Positions 16,899-25,369 of a DNA stretch of 64,000 nt are shown in pieces. The position numbers and the translations under genes are program-made. The DNA comes from JAILLW01 sp045640905 (GTDB lineage: Bacteria > Bacillota > Clostridia > Lachnospirales > Lachnospiraceae): the NCBI GenBank assembly GCA_045640905.1, contig JAZUFW010000054.1:4764-68763 (forward strand), in the 5' to 3' direction. Numbering within the stretch: position 1 is the stretch's first letter; the number at the start of each line of letters is the position of its first letter. Under the pieces are notes generated by a model that saw only the letters and a program-made list of their open reading frames with translations, did not search any database and was not told the DNA's origin.

Positions 16899-16915
16899 AT
16901 AAATAGAAAAAGCTC
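16867..16915. repeat. 23-bp inverted repeat overlapping the tRNA-Thr 3' end
   Basis: The arm 16867-16889 (GAGCTTTTTTTATTTATAAATAC) and the arm 16893-16915 are inverted copies with one mismatch, around the three-base loop AAC. The last five bases of the right arm are the 3' end of the tRNA gene. In a minus-strand transcript this would fold the tRNA trailer, including the tRNA's last bases, into a long hairpin. No T tract follows, so it is not a standard terminator. Confidence 0.8.
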
Positions 16916-16983
16916 CCGAGGGGATTCGAACCCCTGACCTACTGATTACGAATCAGTTGCCCTACCTGCTGGGCCACGGAAGC
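16911..16983 (-). tRNA. tRNA-Thr (anticodon CGT)
   Basis: The 73-base sequence folds as a cloverleaf. The acceptor stem pairs GCTTCCG with CGGGAGC, with one G-T pair. The D stem pairs GCCC with GGGC. The anticodon stem is ACTGA/TCAGT with loop TTCGTAA, giving anticodon CGT for ACG codons. The T arm is AGGGG-TTCGAAT-CCCCT. The discriminator base is U, and CCA is not encoded. It follows the 17037 gene by 53 bases on the same strand. Confidence 0.95.
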
Positions 16984-17036
16984 TTGGTTTTGACACCGCA
17001 AATTATTATATAAAAATGTTTGGCTTATTTCAAGAA

Positions 17037-19451
17037 TTACTTTGCATCATCTAAAGCTTTTTTAGCCTTTTCCAATTCCTTTTGTACATTTGACGCAGCT
17101 TTCTTTGCTTTTTTCTCAGCTTCAATCATTTGTGCTTTGGCTTCTTCCATTCGCTTTTTAGCCTCTTCGAATTCCAAAAGTGCCTCCTGCTCCAATCTGG
17201 CGTACTCATCAGCGTGAGTTTTGGCTAAAGCTGCTTCTTTCTTCTTGGAAATCTTGTATTTTTCTTCTTCCGTAAAAGGAATATATAAAAATACAGCCAT
17301 GGAAAAAGGAGCCAATTTGGCACTGAAATGATACGGTAATCCATCAGCGCCGATTTCGGATATCTCAATAGCCTTTGAATTGGTTACATTGGAACCCGAA
17401 TACTTCTTGTCATCCGTATTAAGCAGTTCCTTATACTTTCCTGCCAAGGTAGTTCCTACATCAATGGTTCTTAATTCATTCGAAAAATTGCATACGCAAA
17501 CTATGGTATCATTATCATCTTTATTCTTTCGATAATAAGAAACACAACAGTCATCTCCCGCCATGGAATTAATCCATTCAAATCCCGTAGCGGAATAATC
17601 ATATTCATACAATGCCTTATTGTTTCGATATAGTTTGTTTAAGTCCTTGACCAGATTTTTAACACCTTTATTGGCATTTTTTCGCGTCAGTGCAAAATCT
17701 ATACCGTTGCCTGAAAAATAGTCTTCCGTTACGCCGAGTTCCGTTCCTTCGAAAACGATTTTACGTCCGGGATGTGTGTACATGAATCCCAATAATAACC
17801 TTAAGTTGCTAAACGCATCTTTTTGCTCTCCGCTCATACGAAGAAGCAGCGGTTTATTCTGAAGGTAAAACAAATCATCACTTAACGCCGACACAAAGTT
17901 CTCGGAATACTGATATACCATACTGAAAGTAAGTTCATTATGATGAGCATACCTTTGTGAAGAATCATTTGACATATAAGAAAGTAAATCATCCATCATT
18001 CCGTTATTTACTTTCATGTCAAAATACAATCCTTCGTTTTCTTTTGCGCTGACATACGGGAACGCGCACTTTTCCGATGCTATCATAAGCACATCGGGAC
18101 ATTCTTTCGCCATGGTTTTGTTTAGTAATCTGATAAAGTCTGTCGCTTCGAGATTTTCATTGCCACCATAGTTATTTGCTACCCATTCGCCTTCATTTCT
18201 TTTGTAATCAAGGAACAACATATCGGAAAGATTGTTTATCTTAAAGCCGTCAATATGAAATTCCTTGGCAAGATAGCATATATAAGAAAGAACAAAATTC
18301 TTAACTTCATTTCTGCCGAAATTAAAGACTGCACTTTTTCCGTCGAAGGTTAAGCCCTTTCGCGGATCCAAATGTTCATAAAGGTTAGTTCCGTCATATG
18401 ACGACAAACCTTCATCAGCTCTCGAAAATCTATCAATAGAGGTATCAAAAATGACACCGATATCATTTTGGTGCATTATATCTGTAAATTCTTTTAAAGC
18501 AACATTTCCGCCAAATTTATCGTCAATTGAATAAAAAGAACAAATACCGTCGTCAGGATTGTTCACCCCTTGATTTGCACACATAAGTTCTACGTGAGTA
18601 AATCCCATTTCCAAAACATATTTCGCAACCGTTTCGGTGAATTCCTTACCGGTACAGTCTTTTTTAAAATCATAAGGATTAATCTGATACGCACATAAAG
18701 GTGTATTCAACTCCTTAAAGGAATCACGCTTCTTTAAATAATTCGAATCATTGAATTCATATGAATCATCACAAACTACGGAAAAAGCCGTTCCGTCTTC
18801 GCAAATACACTCTCTGCCGAAAGGATCTACCTTTCTTAAAATGTCAGAACCTTTTATTTTAATCTCATAAAAATAGCGATTCCCAGGCTGAACATCCGGA
18901 ATAAACAATTCGTAAACACCGAATTTGTCATTTAATTCCATAGGAAACATACGGCCGTCATAGTCAAAAGATTCAAGGCAGACACTGACTCTCATGGCAT
19001 TAGGCGCCCAAACGGAAAACTTAACTCCGCTTTTCCCTCCGAATGTTGCACAATGAGCTCCCAAAATACTGTAGGCATCGGTACAGACTCCTTGAGTATA
19101 CTTGGACAGAACTTTTTCATCGGTAAAAATATCATTAAAAGCATACGGATCTTTAATAAATACAGATGTTCCGTTTTTAACTATTTCGTATTCATATTCC
19201 GAAGGGATTTTCCCGGGAACCAAACAGGCGTAAAATCCGTTTTCGTCGGCCTGTTCCATGGGAATACTCTTTTTTGTTTTCCCTGAGGTAATAATCAAAT
19301 TAACATTGTCACAATTCGGAATAAATGTTTGAAATAAAACATTGGCCCCGATTGCGCTGGGTCCCAAAACAGAAAAAGGATGAGCTTCTTCCGAATATAC
19401 AATACCCTCAATCAAAGGCCAATTCATAAGCTTATACAGTTTCTTATTCAT
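17037..19451 (-). CDS. Glycogen branching enzyme-like protein lacking catalytic residues, with coiled-coil tail
   Basis: The 804-residue protein follows the GlgB plan: an N1 beta domain (about 10-105), a CBM48 domain (about 128-215), a GH13 barrel (about 250-600) and a C-terminal beta domain (about 610-725). Long stretches match GlgB well, for example FNFGRNEVKNFVLS, NYGGNENLEATDF and LRLLLGFMYTHPGRK. The catalytic positions do not. The nucleophile Asp of RVDAV is Asn406 in KINNL. The acid Glu of IAEES is Ser459 in IASEK. Region I D-x-V-x-x-H-F is DTSIDRF, and SHDE is SDDL, where only Asp526 remains. Branching activity is therefore unlikely. A Lys/Glu/Ala coiled coil (about 728-804) is added. 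I infer a glucan-binding scaffold or regulator. GGAGG supports the start. Confidence 0.85.
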   Translation of the reverse strand: MNKKLYKLMNWPLIEGIVYSEEAHPFSVLGPSAIGANVLFQTFIPNCDNVNLIITSGKTKKSIPMEQADENGFYACLVPGKIPSEYEYEIVKNGTSVFIKDPYAFNDIFTDEKVLSKYTQGVCTDAYSILGAHCATFGGKSGVKFSVWAPNAMRVSVCLESFDYDGRMFPMELNDKFGVYELFIPDVQPGNRYFYEIKIKGSDILRKVDPFGRECICEDGTAFSVVCDDSYEFNDSNYLKKRDSFKELNTPLCAYQINPYDFKKDCTGKEFTETVAKYVLEMGFTHVELMCANQGVNNPDDGICSFYSIDDKFGGNVALKEFTDIMHQNDIGVIFDTSIDRFSRADEGLSSYDGTNLYEHLDPRKGLTFDGKSAVFNFGRNEVKNFVLSYICYLAKEFHIDGFKINNLSDMLFLDYKRNEGEWVANNYGGNENLEATDFIRLLNKTMAKECPDVLMIASEKCAFPYVSAKENEGLYFDMKVNNGMMDDLLSYMSNDSSQRYAHHNELTFSMVYQYSENFVSALSDDLFYLQNKPLLLRMSGEQKDAFSNLRLLLGFMYTHPGRKIVFEGTELGVTEDYFSGNGIDFALTRKNANKGVKNLVKDLNKLYRNNKALYEYDYSATGFEWINSMAGDDCCVSYYRKNKDDNDTIVCVCNFSNELRTIDVGTTLAGKYKELLNTDDKKYSGSNVTNSKAIEISEIGADGLPYHFSAKLAPFSMAVFLYIPFTEEEKYKISKKKEAALAKTHADEYARLEQEALLEFEEAKKRMEEAKAQMIEAEKKAKKAASNVQKELEKAKKALDDAK

Positions 19452-19481
19452 TTAATTCCTCCAAATGGATTTATTAATAGT

Positions 19482-19510
19482 ATGATAACAAAGATAACTA
19501 CCCAAAACAA
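19482..19510 (-). promoter_or_regulatory. Promoter for the GlgB-like gene
   Basis: On the minus strand TTGTTT (19505-19510) is separated by 17 bases from TATCAT (19482-19487), about 30 bases upstream of the coding start at 19451. The divergent small gene at 19552 shares this 100-base gap. Its own promoter is less clear; there is a TACAAT near 19520 with no good -35. Confidence 0.5.
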
Positions 19511-19551
19511 GATTTGCGGTGTACAATATATGAATTGACGGAGGTAGTAAT

Positions 19552-19821
19552 ATGACAGATTTAGAAATATTGGAAAGAATCAATAAGTATTCCGAAGAGG
19601 TTTTAAAAGATATCGATCCGCAGAACACTCGAATATCTTTTCAGCTGGAGAAATTAAAACCGGTTATGGAAGAAATTGCCAAAGAAGAAGGCATCTCGGT
19701 CGAAGATGTATTTATAAAATATATGGATATGGCTTCTTTACAGAAGGTCGAAATGGAAGACAAATTCCAGGAAACCATGAAAGAGGCAGGCGTAACCGAC
19801 TTGGGAAAGCTTGAATTTTAA
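19552..19821 (+). CDS. Small acidic protein of unknown function
   Basis: I do not recognise this 89-residue protein. It is predicted to be largely helical, is rich in Glu, Asp and Lys, and has no Cys, signal peptide or membrane segment, so it should be cytosolic. ACGGAGGTAGTAAT gives a strong ribosome binding site before the ATG, and a good terminator begins at the stop, so it looks like a genuine monocistronic gene. It diverges from the degenerate branching-enzyme gene across a 100-base gap; the two may be regulated together, but nothing in the sequence proves this. Confidence 0.7.
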   Translation: MTDLEILERINKYSEEVLKDIDPQNTRISFQLEKLKPVMEEIAKEEGISVEDVFIKYMDMASLQKVEMEDKFQETMKEAGVTDLGKLEF

Positions 19822-19847
19822 AAGGGAGAGCAAATGCTCTCCCTTTT
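19821..19847. terminator. Bidirectional terminator after the small acidic gene and serA
   Basis: AAAGGGAGAGC (19821-19831) pairs with GCTCTCCCTTT (19836-19846) around loop AAAT, with flanking A and T runs on both sides. It begins at the stop codon of the plus-strand gene and lies 17 bases beyond the serA stop. Confidence 0.88.
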
Positions 19848-19863
19848 CATATGTGCGATAAGA

Positions 19864-21027
19864 TTATTTAACGACTCTGACTCTGATAACGCCTTCGATG
19901 TTCTTTAACTTTTCAATAATGGCATCATCTGCTTTTTCTTCGATATCAAGCATTGTATATGCATATTCGCCCTTTGACTTATTCATCATGTCGGAAATAT
20001 TAATACCGATATCGCCAAAGCATGCAGTAAACTTGGTAATCATATTTGCTGTATTCTTGTGCAGAATAGCAATTCTTCCGGGCTGTTCGCATACACCCAT
20101 GTCACAGTTCGGGAAGTTAACGGAATTAACGATATTTCCGTTCTTAAGGTAATTCATCATTTCCTTAACAGCCATCTTTGCGCAGTTGTCTTCTGATTCT
20201 TCGGTTGAAGCACCAAGGTGAGGAATTACGATACATCCTTCCTTACCTGCTGTTGTGGCATTCGGGAAATCGGATACATATTTTCTAACCTTGCCCTTGG
20301 CAATACCATCGAGAACAGCATTTTCATCACACAGAAGGTCACGCGCGAAATTAAGGATAATTACTCCGTCCTTCATCTTTGAAATAGCTTCTTCGTTAAT
20401 CATTCCCTTTGTTGAATCAAGCAAAGGAACATGAATTGTAATGATATCACAGTTTTCGTAAATTTCATCAACATTAAGAACATGCTTTACATCACGGCTT
20501 AAGTTCCATGCAGCATCTACAGATACATAAGGATCATATCCGTAAACTTCCATACCCATATGCTTAGCTACGTTAGCTACCTTAACGCCGATAGCACCAA
20601 GTCCGATGATACCAAGCTTTTTGTCCTGAACTTCAGTTCCTGCAAAAGCCTTCTTTGCTTTTTCGGCACTCTTTCCGATATTTTCATCGGCCTTGTTCTC
20701 TTTGACCCATTCAATTCCGCCTACAACATCACGAGATGCCAAAAGCATTCCGGCAATAACCAATTCCTTAACACCGTTGGCATTTGCTCCGGGGGTATTA
20801 AATACTACGATACCTTTCTTGGCACATTCGTCAAGCGGAATATTGTTAACGCCGGCACCTGCTCTTGCTACTGCGAGCAGATTTTCTGAAAGTTCCATAT
20901 CATGCATTGCTGCTGAACGAACCAGAATTCCTTCTGCTGCATTAACATCTTCCGTTGCCTTAAATTCATCTGTGAATTTATCAAGACCTACTTTTGCAAT
21001 AGGATTTAAGCAATAATAATTAAACAT
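19864..21027 (-). CDS. serA: D-3-phosphoglycerate dehydrogenase
   Basis: The enzyme oxidises 3-phosphoglycerate with NAD as the first committed step of serine synthesis. The Rossmann motif is LGIIGLGAIGVKVANVAKHM (about residues 137-156), and the catalytic histidine region is VIPHLGASTEES. A C-terminal ACT domain (about 315-387) suggests serine feedback. At 387 residues it is the short form without the extra intervening domain of some bacterial enzymes. Its ATG follows the serC stop directly, with GGAGG nine bases upstream. serB is not in the window. Confidence 0.95.
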   Translation of the reverse strand: MFNYYCLNPIAKVGLDKFTDEFKATEDVNAAEGILVRSAAMHDMELSENLLAVARAGAGVNNIPLDECAKKGIVVFNTPGANANGVKELVIAGMLLASRDVVGGIEWVKENKADENIGKSAEKAKKAFAGTEVQDKKLGIIGLGAIGVKVANVAKHMGMEVYGYDPYVSVDAAWNLSRDVKHVLNVDEIYENCDIITIHVPLLDSTKGMINEEAISKMKDGVIILNFARDLLCDENAVLDGIAKGKVRKYVSDFPNATTAGKEGCIVIPHLGASTEESEDNCAKMAVKEMMNYLKNGNIVNSVNFPNCDMGVCEQPGRIAILHKNTANMITKFTACFGDIGINISDMMNKSKGEYAYTMLDIEEKADDAIIEKLKNIEGVIRVRVVK

Positions 21028-22107
21028 CTAGTTTTCCTCCTCATATTTCTTAAGGAACTCAACCAATGCAACTACACCTTCTTTAGGCATTGCATTATAG
21101 ATTGAAGCTCTTAAGCCGCCTACAGACTTATGACCCTTTAAGTTATCAAAACCGGCTGCTTTTGTAGCTGCAACAACAGCTGCATCACTTTCTGCTGATT
21201 CTGTAACAAAAGGAACGTTCATAAGTGAACGATATTCTTTCTTAACTGTTCCCTTAAACATCTTGCTGTTATCAAGGAAATCATACAATACTTGAGCCTT
21301 ATCCTTATTGATTTCATCCATCTTTGAAAGGCCGCCCAAATTAAGCAGGTACTTAAATACCTTACCGCAGCAGTAAATTGCCCAACAGTTGGGAGTATTG
21401 TACATTGATCCGTTTCCTGCATGAGTATCGTATCTCATGTATACGGGTGTCTTGGGATCTATATCTTCTCTGATTAAATCTTCTCTGATAATAACAATGG
21501 ACATTCCCGCAGGTCCGATATTCTTCTGAACGCCACCGTAAATCAAACCATACTTGGAAACATCACAAGGCTTGCTTAAAAACATTGATGACTGGTCTGC
21601 TACGAGAATCTTACCTTTTGTATTGGGAAGTTCCGTATATGTCGTTCCGTGAATTGTTTCATTTTCACAGATATAAACATAATCCGCATCATCATCAATA
21701 GGAAGATCGCTTACATCGGGAATATAGCTATAGTTCTCATCTTCGCTTGATGCAATAACATTCACTTTACCGAATTTCTTTGCTTCGGTAGCTGCTTTCT
21801 TTGACCATGCGCCGGTTACTATATAATCAAATACACCGTTTTTACAAAGATTCATAGGAATCATCGAGAACTGCAAGGTTGCTCCGCCCTGAATAAACAA
21901 TACTTTGTAATTATCAGGAATATTCATCAGTTTGCGTAAATCAGCTTCAGCTTCATCAGCTATCTGTGCAAACACCTTGGATCGATGTGACATCTCCATA
22001 ACACTCATTCCGCTTCCCTGATAGTCAAGAAGCTCTGCCTGGATTTCTTCAAGTACAGGTAAAGGCATCATAGCCGGTCCTGCCGAAAAGTTAAACACTC
22101 TAGCCAC
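21028..22107 (-). CDS. serC: Phosphoserine aminotransferase
   Basis: This pyridoxal-phosphate enzyme converts 3-phosphohydroxypyruvate to phosphoserine. The 359-residue protein begins ARVFNFSAGPAMMPLPVLEE, the usual SerC N terminus, and carries the PLP lysine in GGVQKNIGPAG. The start codon is GTG, supported by AGGAGG eight bases upstream; no ATG is suitably placed. It is the first gene of the serC-serA operon. The 133-base upstream gap is AT-rich, with several TATAAT-like segments and short inverted repeats, but I cannot fix one promoter. Confidence 0.96.
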   Translation of the reverse strand: MARVFNFSAGPAMMPLPVLEEIQAELLDYQGSGMSVMEMSHRSKVFAQIADEAEADLRKLMNIPDNYKVLFIQGGATLQFSMIPMNLCKNGVFDYIVTGAWSKKAATEAKKFGKVNVIASSEDENYSYIPDVSDLPIDDDADYVYICENETIHGTTYTELPNTKGKILVADQSSMFLSKPCDVSKYGLIYGGVQKNIGPAGMSIVIIREDLIREDIDPKTPVYMRYDTHAGNGSMYNTPNCWAIYCCGKVFKYLLNLGGLSKMDEINKDKAQVLYDFLDNSKMFKGTVKKEYRSLMNVPFVTESAESDAAVVAATKAAGFDNLKGHKSVGGLRASIYNAMPKEGVVALVEFLKKYEEEN

Positions 22108-22240
22108 TTTAGTTTCCTCCTAAATCTTTCTTTTGTATACAATAATACAATTGTTGTTATTAAGTTAGTATTTTATACTTATATATTATTTTTGTCTAGT
22201 ATCACAATTACCTAATTCAGACAAAAAATACTCATTTATA

Positions 22241-23638
22241 CTAGTAAAAAAGGATAACCGGTGTTCCTTCCTCTACCATATACCACATTTCCTTAACTTT
22301 TTCGTAAGGAGTATTGATGCATCCGTGAGAACCGTCATATTTGTAAATCTGTCCACCGTATGATCCTCTCCATGAAGCATCATGTATTCCGTATCCTTTA
22401 TAAACGCCCAGCCAAAAGCGAACAAACGACTGATAATTCGCTCCGATCAAGACAGTATCTTTTCTATGATTATATACATAATAGGTTCCTGTAATAGTGC
22501 CACGATGAAGCGAAGTGTTTCCTGTAACAACATCCGTATCAACTTTTAGTTCACCGTCCTCATAGTAATACATATGCTGATTGGTCAAATCAATCTCAAT
22601 ATATGTATCTCCTATATCATTTTTCCCTTTATAAAGAGCTTCATGCAGATATTCGGGCTCGTGAACTTCATTGCTTTTATTTTTGAAAGCCTCCAAAAAA
22701 TACAGTTTTTCGGCTTCTACATCAAATTCATTTCCGTAATTTCCGCCTTCCACGGTAACGGTTCTGCCCTGCGAGGTTTGAAAGGTACGCGTCTTTCCAT
22801 ATGTATTAAAAGGAGCAAAGACATTGTCTACATATGTAAACAGTGCATCTTCATTTAAAACAAGTTCACCGCGGTCATCCAAAAGGAAATCACCATTCGG
22901 GTCAAAAGATATGAATTCGCAGGCATCGGATTTAAAAACGGGAATCTCATAATCTCCAAATTTGAATTTAAAATCACAGGTTTGAAAATCATCAATCTTT
23001 TCGTAAAGCTTCAACAGTTTCATTTCCTTATCGGTATAAGGAATATTTTTATATGCTCCCTCGGCTTCGAGATTGACATACTTGGCCATTTCGCCGAATC
23101 GTTGTGCAATCAGGCTCTTTGTGTATTCGTTATCAAGAACGTGTTCCTTATTGTTTTTAATCTGATATCCCCAAAACGTCTTTTGAATAAAAAGTTCTCT
23201 TTCGTTTTCGGGGATTTTCTCATAAAAAGGAAATGAAGCTATAATCTCATTGAGAATTTCTTCATTATAGGAAACAGTCGGAGTAACTTTGTATCTTGAA
23301 TTATTTAAAAGATTCTTTCCCCATAAAAACGGGTTTTGCTTACTGTAGATTTCTATCAGTTTGTTTTTGTAATCAATGTTATAAAATACATCGTCGGAAT
23401 TTATCGTATATAATCTATTGTTACCGTCTTCGATAACAAGTCCGTCATACTTGGGAGTACGCGCAATAAGCTGTGTATTTATCTCATCGATGGATTTACC
23501 CGTACAATAAACATCATTTATGAATGTACCATAAGAAAAGCCGTCTTTATAATAAACGGCCATTCCTACGTAAAAGACTGCTGACAGTCCAACTACAATC
23601 AATAATGAAATTAACAAACCCTTAAAAAACTTCTTCAT
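22241..23638 (-). CDS. Membrane-anchored L,D-transpeptidase (YkuD domain)
   Basis: This protein should cross-link peptidoglycan through meso-diaminopimelate (3-3) bonds outside the cell. Residues about 3-25 form one N-terminal membrane anchor (KKFFKGLLISLLIVVGL). The middle (about 40-320) resembles the peptidoglycan-binding region often found before YkuD. The C-terminal YkuD domain (about 335-465) holds the catalytic H...SHGCIN motif (GSHGCINTPYEKV). A longer frame to 23740 would overlap ilvB by 77 bases and bury the anchor, so ATG 23638 is preferred, though its ribosome binding site is weak. That may mean coupling to ilvB, whose stop is 25 bases upstream. Confidence 0.87.
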   Translation of the reverse strand: MKKFFKGLLISLLIVVGLSAVFYVGMAVYYKDGFSYGTFINDVYCTGKSIDEINTQLIARTPKYDGLVIEDGNNRLYTINSDDVFYNIDYKNKLIEIYSKQNPFLWGKNLLNNSRYKVTPTVSYNEEILNEIIASFPFYEKIPENERELFIQKTFWGYQIKNNKEHVLDNEYTKSLIAQRFGEMAKYVNLEAEGAYKNIPYTDKEMKLLKLYEKIDDFQTCDFKFKFGDYEIPVFKSDACEFISFDPNGDFLLDDRGELVLNEDALFTYVDNVFAPFNTYGKTRTFQTSQGRTVTVEGGNYGNEFDVEAEKLYFLEAFKNKSNEVHEPEYLHEALYKGKNDIGDTYIEIDLTNQHMYYYEDGELKVDTDVVTGNTSLHRGTITGTYYVYNHRKDTVLIGANYQSFVRFWLGVYKGYGIHDASWRGSYGGQIYKYDGSHGCINTPYEKVKEMWYMVEEGTPVILFY

Positions 23639-23663
23639 TATTTCTGAAAATTTATTGAATAAT

Positions 23664-25352
23664 TTATTTACCGACGTCTCCGGCATCAAAGGCTTCAGAA
23701 ATAGGAGCTCCTGCAGGTACCATGGGGAACACTTTATCATCCTCGGGTATCACACATTCAATAAGAACGGGAGCTTTTAACTTAATAGCCTCTTTTATTG
23801 CCTTTTCAACTTCTTCTTTTTTTGTAACTCTGATGGCATGAACACCTAAGCCTTCTGCGGTCTTACAGAAATCCACCTTATCGTTCAATACGGTCTGCGA
23901 ATATCTTTTTCCGTAAAAGAGAGTCTGCCATTGACGTACCATACCCAGTACGTGATTATTGATTACTATCTCAATAATAGGAATATTGTAACGTGAAGCA
24001 GTAGCCAGTTCGTTCATATTCATTCTGAAGCAACCGTCGCCTGCTATATTAACACATATCTTATCTTTCATGGCTACCTGGGCACCGATACAGGCTCCGA
24101 GTCCGTATCCCATTGTTCCCAAACCGCCTGATGAAAGGAATGTTCTGGGCATATTATATTTATAATACTGTGCGGCCCACATCTGATGCTGACCGACATC
24201 AGTCGTAATAATGGCTTTACCGTTTGTAACCTTATCAAGTGTTTCAATTACATAAGGGCACGACAATACCGTATCATCATAAAACAGAGGATACGTCTTC
24301 TTTAACTCCTTAATATGCTTAATCCATTCATTATGCTTTTGCTCTTTTACCTTAGCGTTAATCTTTGTAAGTACTTCTTTTAAGTCTCCGATTACGTAGG
24401 CATCTGTTTTAATATTTTTATCAATCTCGGCAGCATCGATATCAATATGCAAAACCTTGGCGGAAGTAGCAAACTTTGATGCATTTCCGATAACGCGGTC
24501 TGAAAAACGTGCACCGAGTGCTATTAAGAGGTCACATTCCGAAACGCCGAAATTGGATGTCTTCGTTCCGTGCATTCCGATCATTCCGGTGTAATAGTCG
24601 GAATTCGGATCCATTACACCTTTGCCCATCAATGTATCACAAACAGGAGCATCGATTTTCTTGGCGAGTTCTCTGACTTCTTTATAAGCTCCCGAAATAA
24701 CTGCTCCACCACCAACATAAATAAACGGTTTTTTAGCAGACTCCATCAATGCAACAGCTGCATCGATGTCTTTATCGGTATATTTGGAAACATTTTCCTT
24801 TGCGGCAGGAACCTGAGGCTCGTAATCGCACATTGCAGCCGATACATCCTTTGTTATATCAACAAGAACAGGGCCGGGTCGTCCGTTTACAGCTATTTTG
24901 AAAGCTCTTCTTATCGTATCGGCGAGCACCTTTACATCTTTAACAATCACACTGTGCTTTGTGATGGGCATCGTAACACCGGCGATATCAACCTCCTGGA
25001 AGGTATCTTTGCCAAGCAAAGGTAAATTTACATTACATGTAATCGCTACCATCGGAACGGAGTCCATGTATGCCGTAGCAATACCTGTAACCAGGTTGGT
25101 AGCTCCGGGACCTGATGTTGCAAAACATACTCCGACTTTGCCGGATGCTCTGGCATAACCGTCAGCAGCATGCGAAGCTCCCTGTTCATGGCTCGTCAAA
25201 ATATGATTAATAGCCGTCTTCGGATTAGCTTCATTATATTTGTACAAAGCATCATAGACATTTAAAATCGTACCGCCGGGATAACCGAATACGGTATCAA
25301 CTCCCTGCTCTTTTAAACATTGAATTACTATATCAGAACCGTTTATATACAT
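23664..25352 (-). CDS. ilvB: Acetolactate synthase large subunit, paralogue B
   Basis: The 562-residue protein is a canonical biosynthetic acetohydroxyacid synthase catalytic subunit. It has GYPGGTILNVYDALY, the glutamate in SHEQGASHAADGYAR, the central domain near 190-340, and GDGCFRMNMNELAT...NN in the PP domain. It ends the leuB-ilvD-ilvB run, 17 bases after ilvD. No small-subunit gene is adjacent, unlike paralogue A at 1406-3019, so it may use one of those two ACT subunits in trans. Confidence 0.94.
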   Translation of the reverse strand: MYINGSDIVIQCLKEQGVDTVFGYPGGTILNVYDALYKYNEANPKTAINHILTSHEQGASHAADGYARASGKVGVCFATSGPGATNLVTGIATAYMDSVPMVAITCNVNLPLLGKDTFQEVDIAGVTMPITKHSVIVKDVKVLADTIRRAFKIAVNGRPGPVLVDITKDVSAAMCDYEPQVPAAKENVSKYTDKDIDAAVALMESAKKPFIYVGGGAVISGAYKEVRELAKKIDAPVCDTLMGKGVMDPNSDYYTGMIGMHGTKTSNFGVSECDLLIALGARFSDRVIGNASKFATSAKVLHIDIDAAEIDKNIKTDAYVIGDLKEVLTKINAKVKEQKHNEWIKHIKELKKTYPLFYDDTVLSCPYVIETLDKVTNGKAIITTDVGQHQMWAAQYYKYNMPRTFLSSGGLGTMGYGLGACIGAQVAMKDKICVNIAGDGCFRMNMNELATASRYNIPIIEIVINNHVLGMVRQWQTLFYGKRYSQTVLNDKVDFCKTAEGLGVHAIRVTKKEEVEKAIKEAIKLKAPVLIECVIPEDDKVFPMVPAGAPISEAFDAGDVGK

Positions 25353-25369
25353 CTTTATCCTCCGAGTTA

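Noticed and set aside
16911..16983. tRNA-Thr as the attachment site of an integrated island
   Set aside because: No integrase gene lies nearby and no second copy of the tRNA 3' end was seen in the window; the repeats beside it are only tens of bases long.
22108..22240. Inverted repeats (CTAGTA...TACTAG, TTGTCT...AGACAA) upstream of serC as an operator
   Set aside because: They are short and imperfect in a strongly AT-rich region and do not line up with one clear promoter.
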